From contig NC_087392.1 in the NCBI RefSeq assembly GCF_963675165.1, positions 3,679,442-3,743,441 of the forward strand: a stretch of 64,000 bases of DNA, written 5' to 3'. This DNA is from Halichondria panicea. Lineage: Eukaryota > Porifera > Demospongiae > Suberitida > Halichondriidae. A program made the position numbers and the translations under genes. The notes beneath the pieces were generated by a model, which saw only the letters and a program-made list of their open reading frames with translations, ran no database searches and was not told the origin of the DNA. Below are positions 46,207 through 59,000 of the stretch, one piece after another. Positions within the stretch are counted from its first letter, which is position 1. Every line of letters starts with the position of its first letter.

Positions 46207-49200
46207 CTACTTATGTTTCTTGGCACAGCGCAGAAGGAGGTAGCTTATGGCCCAGCAACCTACAGTCATTCCAATCAAAGCCCCCGTGCTCACCCAGATC
46301 CATTCAAAGTCGGTACGGAAATTGTTGTTGATTAGAACAGCGGTACCATTGACACAGCCATCTTGAGGAAAGCTATATAATTATAGGAGACAAGGGGAGA
46401 AATCAATATCGTATATATATGTATAACTGGAAAATTTGGTGGGTATTATGTTTGGCGAATGAGCCATTTAAACCAACTTGGCGGTTTCTAATTTGGTGTC
46501 TCAGGCGTGGCTACTACAGCAATGACGTTGTGTCCACCGAAAAACTTTCATTTGGCGATCTTCGTAAGATCTTCGGTAAAATTCGCTTTTCCAGTTATAC
46601 AATAATTAACTGGTAATGGAAATAATTAGCTTTCAAGAATTTAATAAGCACCTAAAATTAAAAGCATACACATTATTATAGCTCTATACATACCAAAACA
46701 GTTGCCCACTGATGTTGGTGGGTGTGGCATTGTAGAAAACACCCACAATCTCATTAACGGATAATGACTGGAAGAAAAAGTGTGATTTTAGCAATACACA
46801 AATAATGAATGTACAGCAATGTACAGCTATAGTGATTACCTGCACAATGTATTGGTAGACGCTCAGGTACTCTAGCCAGGAGAGGACGTTGGGCAGTCCA
46901 TCCAGTGACAGTAAACTACTACTAAACAGCTACACAAATAAGAGATTGTGTACAAGCATGAATACATTAATTAATGGATCACTCACGATCATGGCGAGAT
47001 TTATCATAGAGTAGACGACCAATGCGATAGAACGATTCCTTACGACGGAACTGATGGCAAAGGCTATGGATGTCCTGGTAATGGTCCCCAGGGACAACAG
47101 GAGTAGATAGATGAAGAATTTGTCCACTGTTGCCTGGTACCCTGGACAACAATTTAGTTTTTAAAATTTTGGTTTTAACCAAACCATAATCAAGCTACTG
47201 GAAATAATTTGGAGCACACATAATTGAACACTCTGACTCACCAATAATGAAGTATGTTAATACAGCGAGGATGAATGTCGGAATGAGCCTGAGTGGGACG
47301 ATATCAGTGATGATCTTGGAGATAAAGTAGGAGGAGACTCGATAGAAACCACCACCATTTTCGTGACTGCATGATGAAGGGAGATCTAGATTAAAAAGCA
47401 TGTACGTTGTAGACGTTTAAAAGCTTGAAACTATACAAGGCAAATCGATAATGTTGAGACTTGTGTTGCTCAAAATGAATGCATTTGTTGTTGGTCCGCT
47501 TATAATTATATTAACAATGGTGCGCACACACTTAACTTACATAAACAGAGCTCTTGCAGATATAAACAGGTCAAAAGCAGACAGTATCACAAAGTCTTGA
47601 GCCAGTACAATGTAGAAAAACGATCCTGTCCTAAATTTATTATATAACATTTTAAATTATTTCTCTGTGTGAAAGACCAACCTTTGCAAGACGTATAGGT
47701 CCTGTACATCAAAGGTCTGCTGATCAATACGTAATAAATAGATGCCTAACGCTATGGCAACAACAGTCATAACAAGAACCTGAATGAAAGCAAAAGCCAC
47801 TTGCTATCACACTACATATCAGAAGACAAGAGGAACTACCTGAAAGAGCACAGTTGTAGGGTTCCTGAAGTTCGCTATTGTTGATCGAACGGCAAGAACA
47901 CACACCTACATGTAGATGAAAATTTGCAACAATATTCTATCTCTAGTATCACTGACACTAGTACTGTTTCCATGTTATGTAAGTATATACTAATATTCAC
48001 CTGCCAGAAGAAAGTGGCAATTGTGGAGGGCATCCTCCTACAGGACTGGTGGAAAGAGTCGCTGCATCTCTTCCTAGCACTTGGTTCAGACTCAGTGTTG
48101 GCATGTTTCAGACATTTCTCAATGACTTGAGACTCCTCTGACTTCTGGAACTCTTGTATTAGGTTCAGCGTCTCCTTTGGCTTGTGTTTGCGGACCGTCC
48201 TTCTGTGAAGAGCTGTATATGTGTGAGGGGTCAGAGGGTAAGAGTATATATGTATAGTGGTTGTTACTGAGTAGAAGGAGTTAGCAAACTTACAGATAGC
48301 CGAATGTGAGTCGTTGAGAATGTCCAACAAAAAGTCTGCTGGATTTTCCAACTCCTCAAGTCCATAGCCTGAGGTAAGCCATACAATTACAGTCGTGGTA
48401 TGAATGAGCACTTACCAAGTCTACCAAAGTAGTTAACGACGTGACTTGCCTTGCCCTGGTAGATGACGCTGCCCAAAGAGAGAAGAGTGAGACTGTCAAA
48501 CAGTTTGAAGATGGAGTAACGAGGTTGGTGGATGGAGAGGATGACCAGTCGATTGTCCTCCATACACCAACTGCAAGGACAGCGAAACAATTTGTGATAT
48601 CCTCAGCTATGGCCAGCACAGACTATAAACCAACAGTCAGGGGTGCATCAAGAAACCTAGTGAAGGTCTGTACAGCTAGTCAGCTTCAGAGTTGTCAACT
48701 AGTAGATGAAGGGACTTACTCCTGCAGAGTCTGTACTACAGAGACGGCCGTGTGAGCGTCCAGTCCAGTGGTGGGCTCATCCATGAACAATACAACTGGG
48801 TCTATGATCAACTCCATCCCAATCACTGTCCGCCTCCTCTCTCCCCCTGACACCCCTCGGATGAACTCTGTGCCAATCTGAAAGAGGTGGTGGGTACTTA
48901 TACAGTGGTTACTATACGCATATATGGAGCTAATCATTAGAGCAATGCTACCATATAGCTAACCTCGTCCCCACGCCCACTTCACTTCGAAGGAAGAGGG
49001 CCTGGTATCGACTACTTGCGCACGCACTAACTTTACCCCGGTATCTGGGGGCTACAGATAACAACGTAAATGGTCAATAAAACAATGACGTCACAACAAG
49101 AATGGGGGGCTACGGATAACAACGTAAATGGTCAGTAAAACAATGACGTCACAACGAACGGAGAGGATTGAAGGTTTCTAGCCCTATCTGATAGCATGCT

Positions 49201-52200
49201 GATAGCTACCCTTAGCCTGCTATGCTATCAAAGACTGGACTGCCTGCAACAGTGTGGATGACCACAATCTAAACAGAGTGAAAGCCGACAACTAGTCTAT
49301 AGATGGGCGTGGTCCGTCCATCTATAGATAGATGGATAGATGGACGGACCACGCCCATCTAACGCTAACCTGGTGAAAGTTTACATGTAGACTACCTATA
49401 GCAGGTAATTTTCATTGGGTAAAATATTCGTTATTTTCGTGGGCAAGCTGACCTACACGAAATTTTAACGTAGGCGTGGCTTACCGGAACGTAGGAATGC
49501 AGTGCAGGCAACGAGACTAAACGAAATTTTTACTCACGAAAACTACCGCTTCTCGAGTTAAAGAGCTGCTGCAACAAACCTACATGTAGTTAGCTATAAA
49601 ATTAACTCTGAAATTGTCTGTAGATTAATGAGTCAGGATATTTTTTTGATTCAATGCATGCACAAAACAGTCAGTAAAAGCGTTCTACTCAAGAGAGAGG
49701 CCTGCACATGAGCGGGTGATTTCCAGGTGGTCAAAACATTCGTTGGCAATACGTAGTCAATTCATAGGTTATATTTTTGGCTGCGTGTGCCCTATAGGTA
49801 AAGCTGGTTAATGATCGCTTCATTCATTAGTAAATATTCGTGATCAGAGATTCAACTATAAAAACTACAAAATGTTTGCCCACTACCAATATACAGTACT
49901 ACCAAACAAACCCAAACATGCAGTCCAAGCTTACTGTAGAGTCTGCACAGGTGATGAGGCCCAGCTGATGGATAATGTGTTGCACCCTCTGTGACCTCTC
50001 CTTGTTAGTAATATCCCGAGGCAATCGCAGAGCAGCAGAGAACTGGAGATTCTCTCTCACTGTCAAAATACCTTCCAAAATGTCCTCCTAGGGAATAATG
50101 AGAGATGGTGAATCAAGAGTGAAGGGTGGTCTATTCAGCTCAGCCCCTATGGTTGTACACAGCTACTGCAGACCTATATACCTGCACGACATAGCCAGTT
50201 CTTAAGTTAAAATCGCCAGGCAAATGCTCTCCATTGAGCAGAACAGAGCCTGTGATTGTCTGTGAGAGTCCAGAGGTGCCCTTACGCTTGGCTAGGATGT
50301 CCAGTAAACTGCACAGTGGATAATGAAAATCAAAAATACAAATTATATGCATCAACTTACGTTGTCTTTCCACCTCCCGTGGGTCCCATAATGGCGTTGA
50401 TCCCAGGAACCATCACTCCACTGCACCAAGCACAAACACATCTTATGCCACACAATAAGTGCTATTGGTGTAAACGCCTTACACACATAAGAAGTCTTGG
50501 AAGGTGAAAAGCTTTACCCGGACCCATGGAGCAACACAATATAATAAGCAATCAAGAGCCTGTCACATAATTATTAGCACCAGCTAGCTATATATAGTCC
50601 AACCCTATCAGAGAGTGTACTCAGCTCACCTGACATTGCTTAGGATGGTCTTGGTGGTCCAGTGGCACTTGTTGAATCCCCTCACCGAGTAGGACACATT
50701 CTGGAAGGTCATGGCATGCTCACTGCTTATCTCTGGACAGGACTGCTCGGGGGAGAGGGTGTGGTCTTCAAAGGGGGGGTGCTCTGAGCACTCAATGACT
50801 TGGACGTCCTCTGACAGACTAATAGCACTACGAATGGACATACTAGGATCCACCACCCCATCGACTGACTCTTCACAAAATACTGTCACAGAGGACGTCT
50901 GTACATGGGTGTGAAATACTCAACCATGCATTGCTCAATTTATAATTATCGCACACATTAAGAGTTTGTGGAAATCTGCTTGTTTGTCCTGCCAGACCAC
51001 TATCTCGATATGTCTATGTCCAGCTTAAATATACAAATCAAATACGAAGTTCATATACAGTATTATAGCCTATTGGCGACCACAATCAACGACTTTATGG
51101 AGAGTACAAGTTGATATCGATATCGTACCAAGATGTGGTAGCAATATCTCAAGGAGACGATTTCCACCTAAAGCACCACCTACCGCCCTGAACTTCATCC
51201 TTTTATAAGATACGTACTGCATTTTGAATTTACTGTGGTTATTTGCCGTATCAAATTAAGGTATGAATAAATAAGTGGTGCAAGCTGCACTGTGCTAATG
51301 CCTCTCGCCGTTGAAACTATTAGAAGAGGTGAACAGGTGAACAGGTATAATTATTGTTGGTGTCAGAATTTTACATTAACAGGTCATACCCTTATTGACA
51401 CGTTACCACCGACATTAATGTGCATGCACTGCATGTCACACTACAGGTTTCAGCATGTATAAACCTCATCATGTATAATTATGTAGTACCGTAGTGCTAG
51501 AAATGTATGCGTGATACAAAACTATTTATGCAATACTTGCATAACTTTATATCGCACAATTTACTATTTTCTACTGTTTTGATGACATCACAAGCTGCTA
51601 ACCACAAATCGATGACACTCAAATTAACCACGTAAGTGGGCGTACAATAACTGTACGTCCACTTTTAATTACGTTTGTGGTTGATTAAAGCATCATTGGT
51701 TTGTGGTTTGCAGCTGCTGATGTCATCAAAACAGTAGCAAATAGTAAATTATGTAGCTTTTCAGTGTTATCTCAGCAATGGAATAAGCATATAGGATGTT
51801 CTTGGTATCAAAATGTAGCCCATTTATCTGTAAACTTACTACAGAAATTTGAAAGCTAAGCTATTAATTTTTCAAAAGTTATTACTCTAACCAAAAGTGT
51901 ACCTAAAAACCGGTAAATCTTGAATTATAGACACTGTGAGCATATGTAAGACCCATAAAGGGATGATCAGGATACCTAAACCATTAAACTATTGTGTGAT
52001 AAAAGTCTAAGACCTTAGCTGTTTAAAGTTAGTGTTTTATTACTCTAACCGATTACCCACTATAACAATTTGCTGTTGTTCTATTAATCACCACAAACCC
52101 ACCATCTTATGTTTCCATGGAAACATTTTTGGATATGTTGTAGTTCAGTCATTCATCTACACACGGGTATCAACACCATTTCTTAGAAATGCTCCAATCA

Positions 52201-52677
52201 AAAGATATTTACATTTAAGTTCAACTACTCACACATTTGTGGTATTCTACTCTCTAGACTAAATGAACTGTATATAATTATAACAACATAGCGACAGGTA
52301 TTCACTATAAGGCCACTCAGAGTGATACTCTGGTTTCTGGCCAGGAATAATTGCATATGCGGGCAGACGGCTTTTGTCATTATGGTATTATTGGTTTCAC
52401 GGCGTTATGAATCTCATTTTTTGCAAATGAATTTCGTTTGCTCCTGGAACACTATTTTGTGCACATGGACTATTGTGTGAATGCTAGTAGAAATAATATG
52501 ATGCCAGGGTGGACCAGACACCAGAGTAATACTGGGGGGTTGCAATGCCAATACAAACCATAGATGTACCTTTTTTTTGGTTCCACTGCTCTTGAGAATG
52601 GACCTGGTTGTTGTGCAGGGGATTTCCTCCATCACAATATCTCCAGTATGTATGTGTGCCGTCTGACTCTCATCCAT
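46207..52677 (-). CDS. ABCG (White/ABCG2-type) half-transporter, copy A
   Basis: Seventeen exons, in phase, 726 aa: 52677-52570, 50898-50630, 50420-50361, 50308-50182, 50087-49935, 48877-48720, 48570-48416, 48368-48294, 48212-48001, 47905-47840, 47779-47682, 47630-47541, 47366-47242, 47141-46987, 46929-46840, 46767-46694 and 46372-46207. The nucleotide-binding domain comes first: Walker A GPTGGGKTT (exon 3), Q-loop GYVVQED, signature VSGGERRR, Walker B VVLFMDEPTTGLD (exon 6) and the H-loop VILSIHQPR (exon 7). About six membrane segments follow, with the FYRVSSYFISKI region, then NATPTN and NGT, potential glycosylation sites in the last external loop. All ATPase residues are present. Such half-transporters dimerise and export lipids or xenobiotics. 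It starts 155 bp from its divergent paralogue. Confidence 0.92.
46421..46600. repeat. Fold-back MITE in ABCG-A intron 16
   Basis: GTATAACTGGAAAATTTGG at the left pairs with CTTTTCCAGTTATAC at the right, 180 bp overall. Non-coding. Confidence 0.65.
49048..49163. repeat. 58-bp tandem repeat carrying TGACGTCA twice
   Basis: The unit GGGGCTACAGATAACAACG repeats with a 58-bp period. Each unit contains the full palindromic CRE TGACGTCA (49086-49093 and 49144-49151). Lies in ABCG-A intron 5, an intron that is 941 bp here but only 86 bp in copy B. Confidence 0.8.
49301..49360. repeat. 60-bp hairpin in ABCG-A intron 5
   Basis: AGATGGGCGTGGTCCGTCCA is the reverse complement of TGGACGGACCACGCCCATCT across a GATA-rich loop. 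Confidence 0.85.
51558..51750. repeat. Fold-back MITE in ABCG-A intron 1
   Basis: AATTTACTATTTTCTACTG at the left pairs with CAGTAGCAAATAGTAAATT at the right. A nested smaller stem, GGGCGTACAATAACTGTACGTCC, lies in the middle. Confidence 0.75.
51760..52262. repeat. Diverged copy 3 of the TTTCCATGGAAA repeat
   Basis: The shared stretch includes TTTCCATGGAAACA, TCATCTACACA and TTTCTTAGAAATGCTCC, in the same orientation as the copy at 20970. In ABCG-A intron 1. Confidence 0.6.
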
Positions 52678-52832
52678 GGCTTGCTTTGTGTGCACCACAC
52701 CTTTGCCGGTTTTCTTAAGTAGATCTATAGGTATAATTATAGTCTAATTAGCTAGATATATGCGGTTAGACTAATTGGAATCAGATCAACACTTGCAGTA
52801 GTCTATACAAGACACAATAATAAAAAGCAGAA
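52678..52832. promoter_or_regulatory. Putative shared promoter at the centre of the ABCG inverted pair
   Basis: 155 bp between the two divergent ATGs, AT-rich. This is the axis of the inverted duplication. No TATA box stands out. Confidence 0.45.
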
Positions 52833-53002
52833 ATGGAGAGCGTCCGCCTAGACAATGAAGGTTGGCCGCTAGATGACATTCCCTACACATCAAACCCTAC
52901 ATCACCGACCAAGTCCATTCTCAAGAACAGCACCTCCAAGGTAGCTAGCCTACCGAAACCTGCATGCCATTTTTTCTTGTACGAGTTTGTAGTTTCTACG
53001 AT

Positions 53003-53033
<31 letters not shown>

Positions 53034-56000
53034 AGAAATTTTTATGCAAAACCAAGGTGTGCATAAGGGTAGATCAGGTAGCTCAGATGGCTAGTGTGAA
53101 GACTTCCCCTGGACAACACAAAAACAGAGAAATAAAACAGGAGCTACGGCTAATTATAATAATTATTACACAAAAAGCTACTGAGGTTCGATTTAAATGA
53201 TGAATCAGAGGAGCTGTTGATAACTTCTGGTGGTAAAGAATTCCATTTTGGTATTACATCCAGAAAAAAGGAATGTTTGTGGGATGAGGTGCCCACATGT
53301 GGTATAAAGAGTATTTGGCTGTGCGGATGACGGGGGGAAGGGGATGGGTGGGGTGAGAAGACAGAGGGAGGAATACAGGATTTGTTGTTGATGATTTTGA
53401 AGCATACTTTAAGTTTTTGGATATTCCTGCGGTCTTTAAGAGATTTGAGTTGGAGTTTGTTAAGTAGAGAAGTATAGTCAGATTTCCATTCTTTGGTTAT
53501 GATTTTGCAGGCAAATGATTGGGTGTTCTCCAGTTTCTTGGTGAGTGTTGATTGATGGGGGTCCCATACTGCGGCGCAGTATTCAAGTTTGGGTAGTACA
53601 GTGCTCCTGTAAATTGTATGCTTTGATTGCTGTGATGCATCTTTTAACTTCCTGTGGAGCAATCCCAGTTGTTGTTTGGATGTCCTCACAGTGTTGGTAA
53701 TGTGCTCAGACCAGGACAGATTCTTAGAGATGGTGACGCCGAGGTACTTGAAACATTCCACAATGGGGATTTGCTGGTTTGAAATAGAGAGGGTGAGTGG
53801 GATCGCATTCATAGATCTTGTGATGGGTAGAACATTGGTTTTTTTGTTGTTTAGAAGGAGACCATGTTGTATAGTCCAGTTGTGAACTGCATTAATATCC
53901 TGCTGGAGCTGAGTGAGATCGTTATCTGAAATTACTGGCCTGTAAAGGAGGATGTCATCAGCATATAGGATTAGCTTGGTTCCGGGGCAGAGCTTTATTT
54001 CATTCAGCGAGTCCATGAATATAATGAACAGTAGGGGTCCCAGAATAGAGCCTTGAGGGACTCCAGGCTCTATTCTGGGACCCATTATTTATATTATAGA
54101 TAAAAACAATGGGTATGACGAATCCAAGAGCTCTTATGATGGCAAACTACTTAGATCTATATTATATCTACAGACGTTTGTTTTTATAGACAAGTGTGCG
54201 TGTATGATATCAAGAGCTCTTGTATTTAATATACAGACGTCCTCTGTGACAGTGTTTTGTGAAGAGTCAGTCGATGGGGTGGTGGATCCTAATATGTCCA
54301 TTCGTAGTGCTGTTAGTCTGTCAGAGGACGTCCAAGTCATTGAGTGCTCAGAGCACCCCCCCTCTCCCGAGCAGTCCTGTCCAGAGATAAGCAGTGAGCA
54401 TGCCATGACCTTTCAGAATGTGTCCTACTCAGTGAGGGGATTCAACAAGTGCCACTGGACCACCAAAACCATCCTAACCAATGTCAGGTGAGCTGAGTAG
54501 ACACTCTGATAGGGTTGGACTATAATCATAATTATAGCGAACTAATAATTATATGACAGGCTCTTGATATTGGTAGGCATTTACTCCAATAGCTAAATGG
54601 ATCACTTATTGCGTGACATAAGATGTGTTTGTGCTTGGTGCAGTGGAGTGATGGTTCCTGGGATCAACGCCATTATGGGACCCACGGGAGGTGGAAAGAC
54701 AACGTGCGTATTTTTGATGTTCATTATCCACTGCACAGTAAAAACACATTTGTTACAGTAACATACAACATGTTAAATAATAGAAATGACATACATTTCT
54801 GTCATTTTAACACTAAAGGGAAAATATGTGTTTTTGCTGTGTGTGCAGTTTACTAGACGTCCTAGCCAAGCGTAAAGGCACCTCTGGACTCTCACAGACA
54901 ATCACAGGTTCTGTTCTGCTCAATGGAGAGCATTTGCCCAGCGACTTTAACTTGAGAACTGGCTATGTCGTGCAGGTAGGTCTATAGGGGCTGAGCTGAA
55001 TAGACCCTTCACTTCACTATCTCTCATTATTCCCTAGGAGGACATTCTGGAAGGAATTCTGACAGTGAGAGAGAATCTCCAGTTCTCTGCTGCTCTGCGA
55101 TTGCCTCGAGATATTACTAACAGAGAGAGGTCACAGCGGGTGCAACACATTATCCAACAGCTGGGCCTCATCACCTGTGCAGACTCTACAGTAAGCTCGG
55201 ACTGTTGGTAGCATTGCTCTAATTATCATAGCTCCATATAATATATAGTAGCCACTGTACCCACCACCTCCTTTAGATTGGCACAGAGTTCATCCGAGGG
55301 GTGTCAGGGGGAGAGAGGAGGCGTACAGTGATTGGGATGGAGCTGATCATAGACCCAGTTGTATTGTTCATGGATGAGCCCACCACTGGACTGGATGCTC
55401 ACACGGCCGTCTCTGTAGTGCAGACTCTGCAGGAGTAAGTCCCTTCATACACTATACATGTAGTTGACAACTCTAAAGCTGTCTAGCTACATGTATAGAC
55501 CTTAATTAGTTGCTTCTTGATCCATCCCTGGCCATAGCTGAGGATCACAGAGTGTGTTAATAGTCCTATTCGTTTACATGTAAGAGCCTGGAATTTTGAT
55601 TGCTTTTTGAACGCCCACTAACTACTTCTTGTATAGCGTCTGCAGTAAATTGTGCTGAGCTGGCACACCCTTTTACATTGAAGCAAAAGTTCATTGAAGT
55701 CATTGTAAAATAAAAGCACCGCATGTGCTGATGCCTCGGTGTAGATGCCAAACCTACATAACATGAAGCTACTAATAGCTTATACACATGATGAACATTT
55801 TTTCAATTTGCTGCATGCAAACTTAAAGAGTGGGTAATGATAGACCATGATTGTTGTTAAAAACGATCGAGTTCAAGTCTGCTGGCTGCAGAGCCTTGCA
55901 GCTCTCTTCTCACTCTTGCAGCTACCAATAGCTAGCGTTCTAGTGCAGAGCTAACTACTAAGTAGAGTAGCAACACTCGGTAAACAAGTTTGGCTACGTG

Positions 56001-59000
56001 CTCTTCTGAAAGGCTGCAATGGCATTCCAAGTAAGCAAAACCAGGCATAACTCGAGAACGAAGTATTATTTTGCAAATCCACGAATTAAAATCCAAGAAA
56101 ACATGACTAGAAGCCTATAGAAACTCTTACTTGCATTTCATCGATCCTTGAGCAGCTGTAGCAGTCTACACACACACACACAAACACACACAAACACACT
56201 ACCGTATACCTCGCTTGCGCATGCGCACCGAAGCATAATCAATGCGTTTTTGCAGCCTCTGCATTCTGCAATGCATGCACTATTAGAAAGGAAGTTTGTG
56301 AAATAATTATTGAAATAAGAGCTACACAATGGTTGTCAACTGTCAGTGAGCTAGCTAGTCTTGAATATACCTACTATATACACAATAAGTGCAGTAGTAG
56401 TAGATCTAAGAGGTAAACTAATGCTCAAGGATGGTGGAACATCTCCTCTACACAATTATTCAGATGCCTACTATCAGGAGTACTGCTACTATATGTATAT
56501 ATTTATAAGGTGTTCCATCATCTTTGAGCATTAGATTACCTCTTAGATCTACTACTACTGCAGTTACTGTGTATATAGTAAGTAGGTATTTTCAAGACCA
56601 GCTACCGTAATTGATGTAATTACAGCGCCAGAAAAAATTAATTCCTCTTCTGAGTGGCGCATCTTTAGAACACAAAAAAATTGCGTTCAGCCCAAGCTGG
56701 CACCTAAATTATGGTGGCGCTTATCAACAGCTAGTATTGAATTTGTAGAGAAAATGGGCGTGGTCTAGCTCAGTTTCACTTGCTAAGCTGCATCGTTGAG
56801 AGTAGTCTCGAATACCAGCCGGTTCTCATTGTAGTGTGGGAGAGAGAGAACCGTCTGGTTACTCTGGGCAGAACGTTCTGTCAGTCAGGAATGTAATCAT
56901 CCTGTTTAACCACGTGGATAATAACCCACAATTTAGTGAGCACTACTGTTATATTCTTGAAAGCTATCTTACATTCTTGTGGGTAAGCTTCAATGAATAT
57001 ACTCTTCTTGCGGGTAAGGCTTCAATGAATATACTCTACCAACATTCCGTCCGAGGACAGAAAAGTATGCCCAGAGCAACCAGACGGTTCTCTCCCTCCC
57101 ACGCTACAATGAGGACCGGCTGGTATTCGAGACTACGTTGAGAGCTGAGTGACTTGTGAGAACAACATTAATTGACTGTAGCTATGGGTTAGACGAAGTG
57201 ATGGAAGTCAAAGATGCAGGATGATTGTCTTGATGTCTCAAACAAACCTTTTTATAAGCGCCAGAAAAAAATAAATCCATCAACGGTTGGCACTTTTTTA
57301 GGACCTAAAAATTATTCTGATGCTGACGTGGCACTTAAATTATGGTGGCGCTGTAATTACATCAATTACGGTAGCTCACTGACAGTTGACAAACACTCTC
57401 TGGGACAAAAACCATTGTGTATCTCTTACTTCAATATTTCACAAACTTCTTTTCTTTAGATAATAGCACATGCATTGCAGAATGCGGAGGCTGCAAAAAC
57501 GCATTGATTTTACAATGATAAAAGGGTGTGTCAGCTCAGCACAATTTTACTGCGGAAGCTATATACAGGAAGTAGTTAGTGGGCGTTCAAAAAGCAATCA
57601 AAATTCCAGGCTCTTAAACGAATAGGACTATTAATTATTGTCCCTGCAGTTGGTGTATGGAGGACAATCGACTGGTCATCCTCTCCATCCACCAACCTCG
57701 TTACTCCATCTTCAAACTGTTTGACAGTCTCACTCTTCTCTCTCTGGGCAGCGTCATCTACCAGGGCAAGGCAAGTCACGTCGTCAAATACTTCGGTAGA
57801 CTTGGTAAGTGCTCATTCATACCACGATTGTAATTGTATTGCTTGCCTCAGGGTACGGACTTGAAGAGATGGAAAATCCAGCGGACTTTTTGTTGGACAT
57901 TCTCAACGACTCACAATCGGCTATTTGTAAGTTGCTAACTCTTTGTGCTCATAACAATCACTATACATACTAGCCTCAATTCCAGGCCGCGAGGAGAAAG
58001 GCGGCCTGGTATACCTTGTATGCGCATGCACGAAATAATTGACAATTTCATCATACAAATTGTAAAAAAACGGACAAAGTTACAAAAGGGAAGAATACGT
58101 ATGACAATGTGACCACAATGGCAGCTTTCAGAGACACTAATCAAAGTAGAATAATTATGCTGCAGCAGTGTTGCTTCTTCTAGCTCTGTTTATCAAAGAG
58201 ACAGTTCAAGAAAGCCTCCCAGACAGCTAGAGCTGCCAGCTAGGAAGAGTGGTGGACTCTTTAATACATCAGTAGATCTTGAGTGAATAACTTTCTGAGT
58301 GTCGAGTTAAAGCTTATTAAAAGCTTTCAGGAGTAATCATTAGCTTCTTTATCTTCAGCAATGACTTCCTGTCGAACATAAAGGCAAGATTTAGTAGCAG
58401 AAGACTTGCCTGGTCCATATTACCACAGCCTCATCAGGGGACCCACAGGAACACATCATGCCTTTCTTACAACATCTGTAGCCTTACAGTGTAGGGTGTC
58501 CTTAAGTAGAGACTTGGCTTGATACAATAAAGGGCGTAAGAACTCAGTCATCTTTGCACAATACTTCTATGTAACGGACTGTAAAATATAAATAGTATAC
58601 GGTTTATTTTACTGACAGTATCCACAAATACACGGATTACCCCCTTTTTGGGGTATACTCTTACCCTCTGACCCCTTACACACACACAGCTCTTCACAGA
58701 AGAACGGTCCGCAAACACAAGCCAAAGGAGACGCTGGACCTAATACAAGAGTTCCAGAAGTCAGAGGAATCTCAACTCATTGAGAAATGTCTGGAACATG
58801 CCAACACTGAGTCTGAACCAAGTGCTAGGAAGAGATGCAGCGACTCTCTCCACCTGTCCTGTAGGAAGATGCCCTCCACAATCGCCACTTTCCTCTGGCA
58901 GGTGAATATCAGTACAGCCTCACTATACTTACTTAACCATGGCAACTGTATCAATGTTACTGGATAGCAATTATAAAAAAATGAGTGTATTTCATTACAT

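Noticed and set aside
48441-48755. Plus-strand frames opposite ABCG-A exons 6 and 7
   Set aside because: Antisense of well-supported exons; the same mirror frame appears opposite ABCG-B exon 7.
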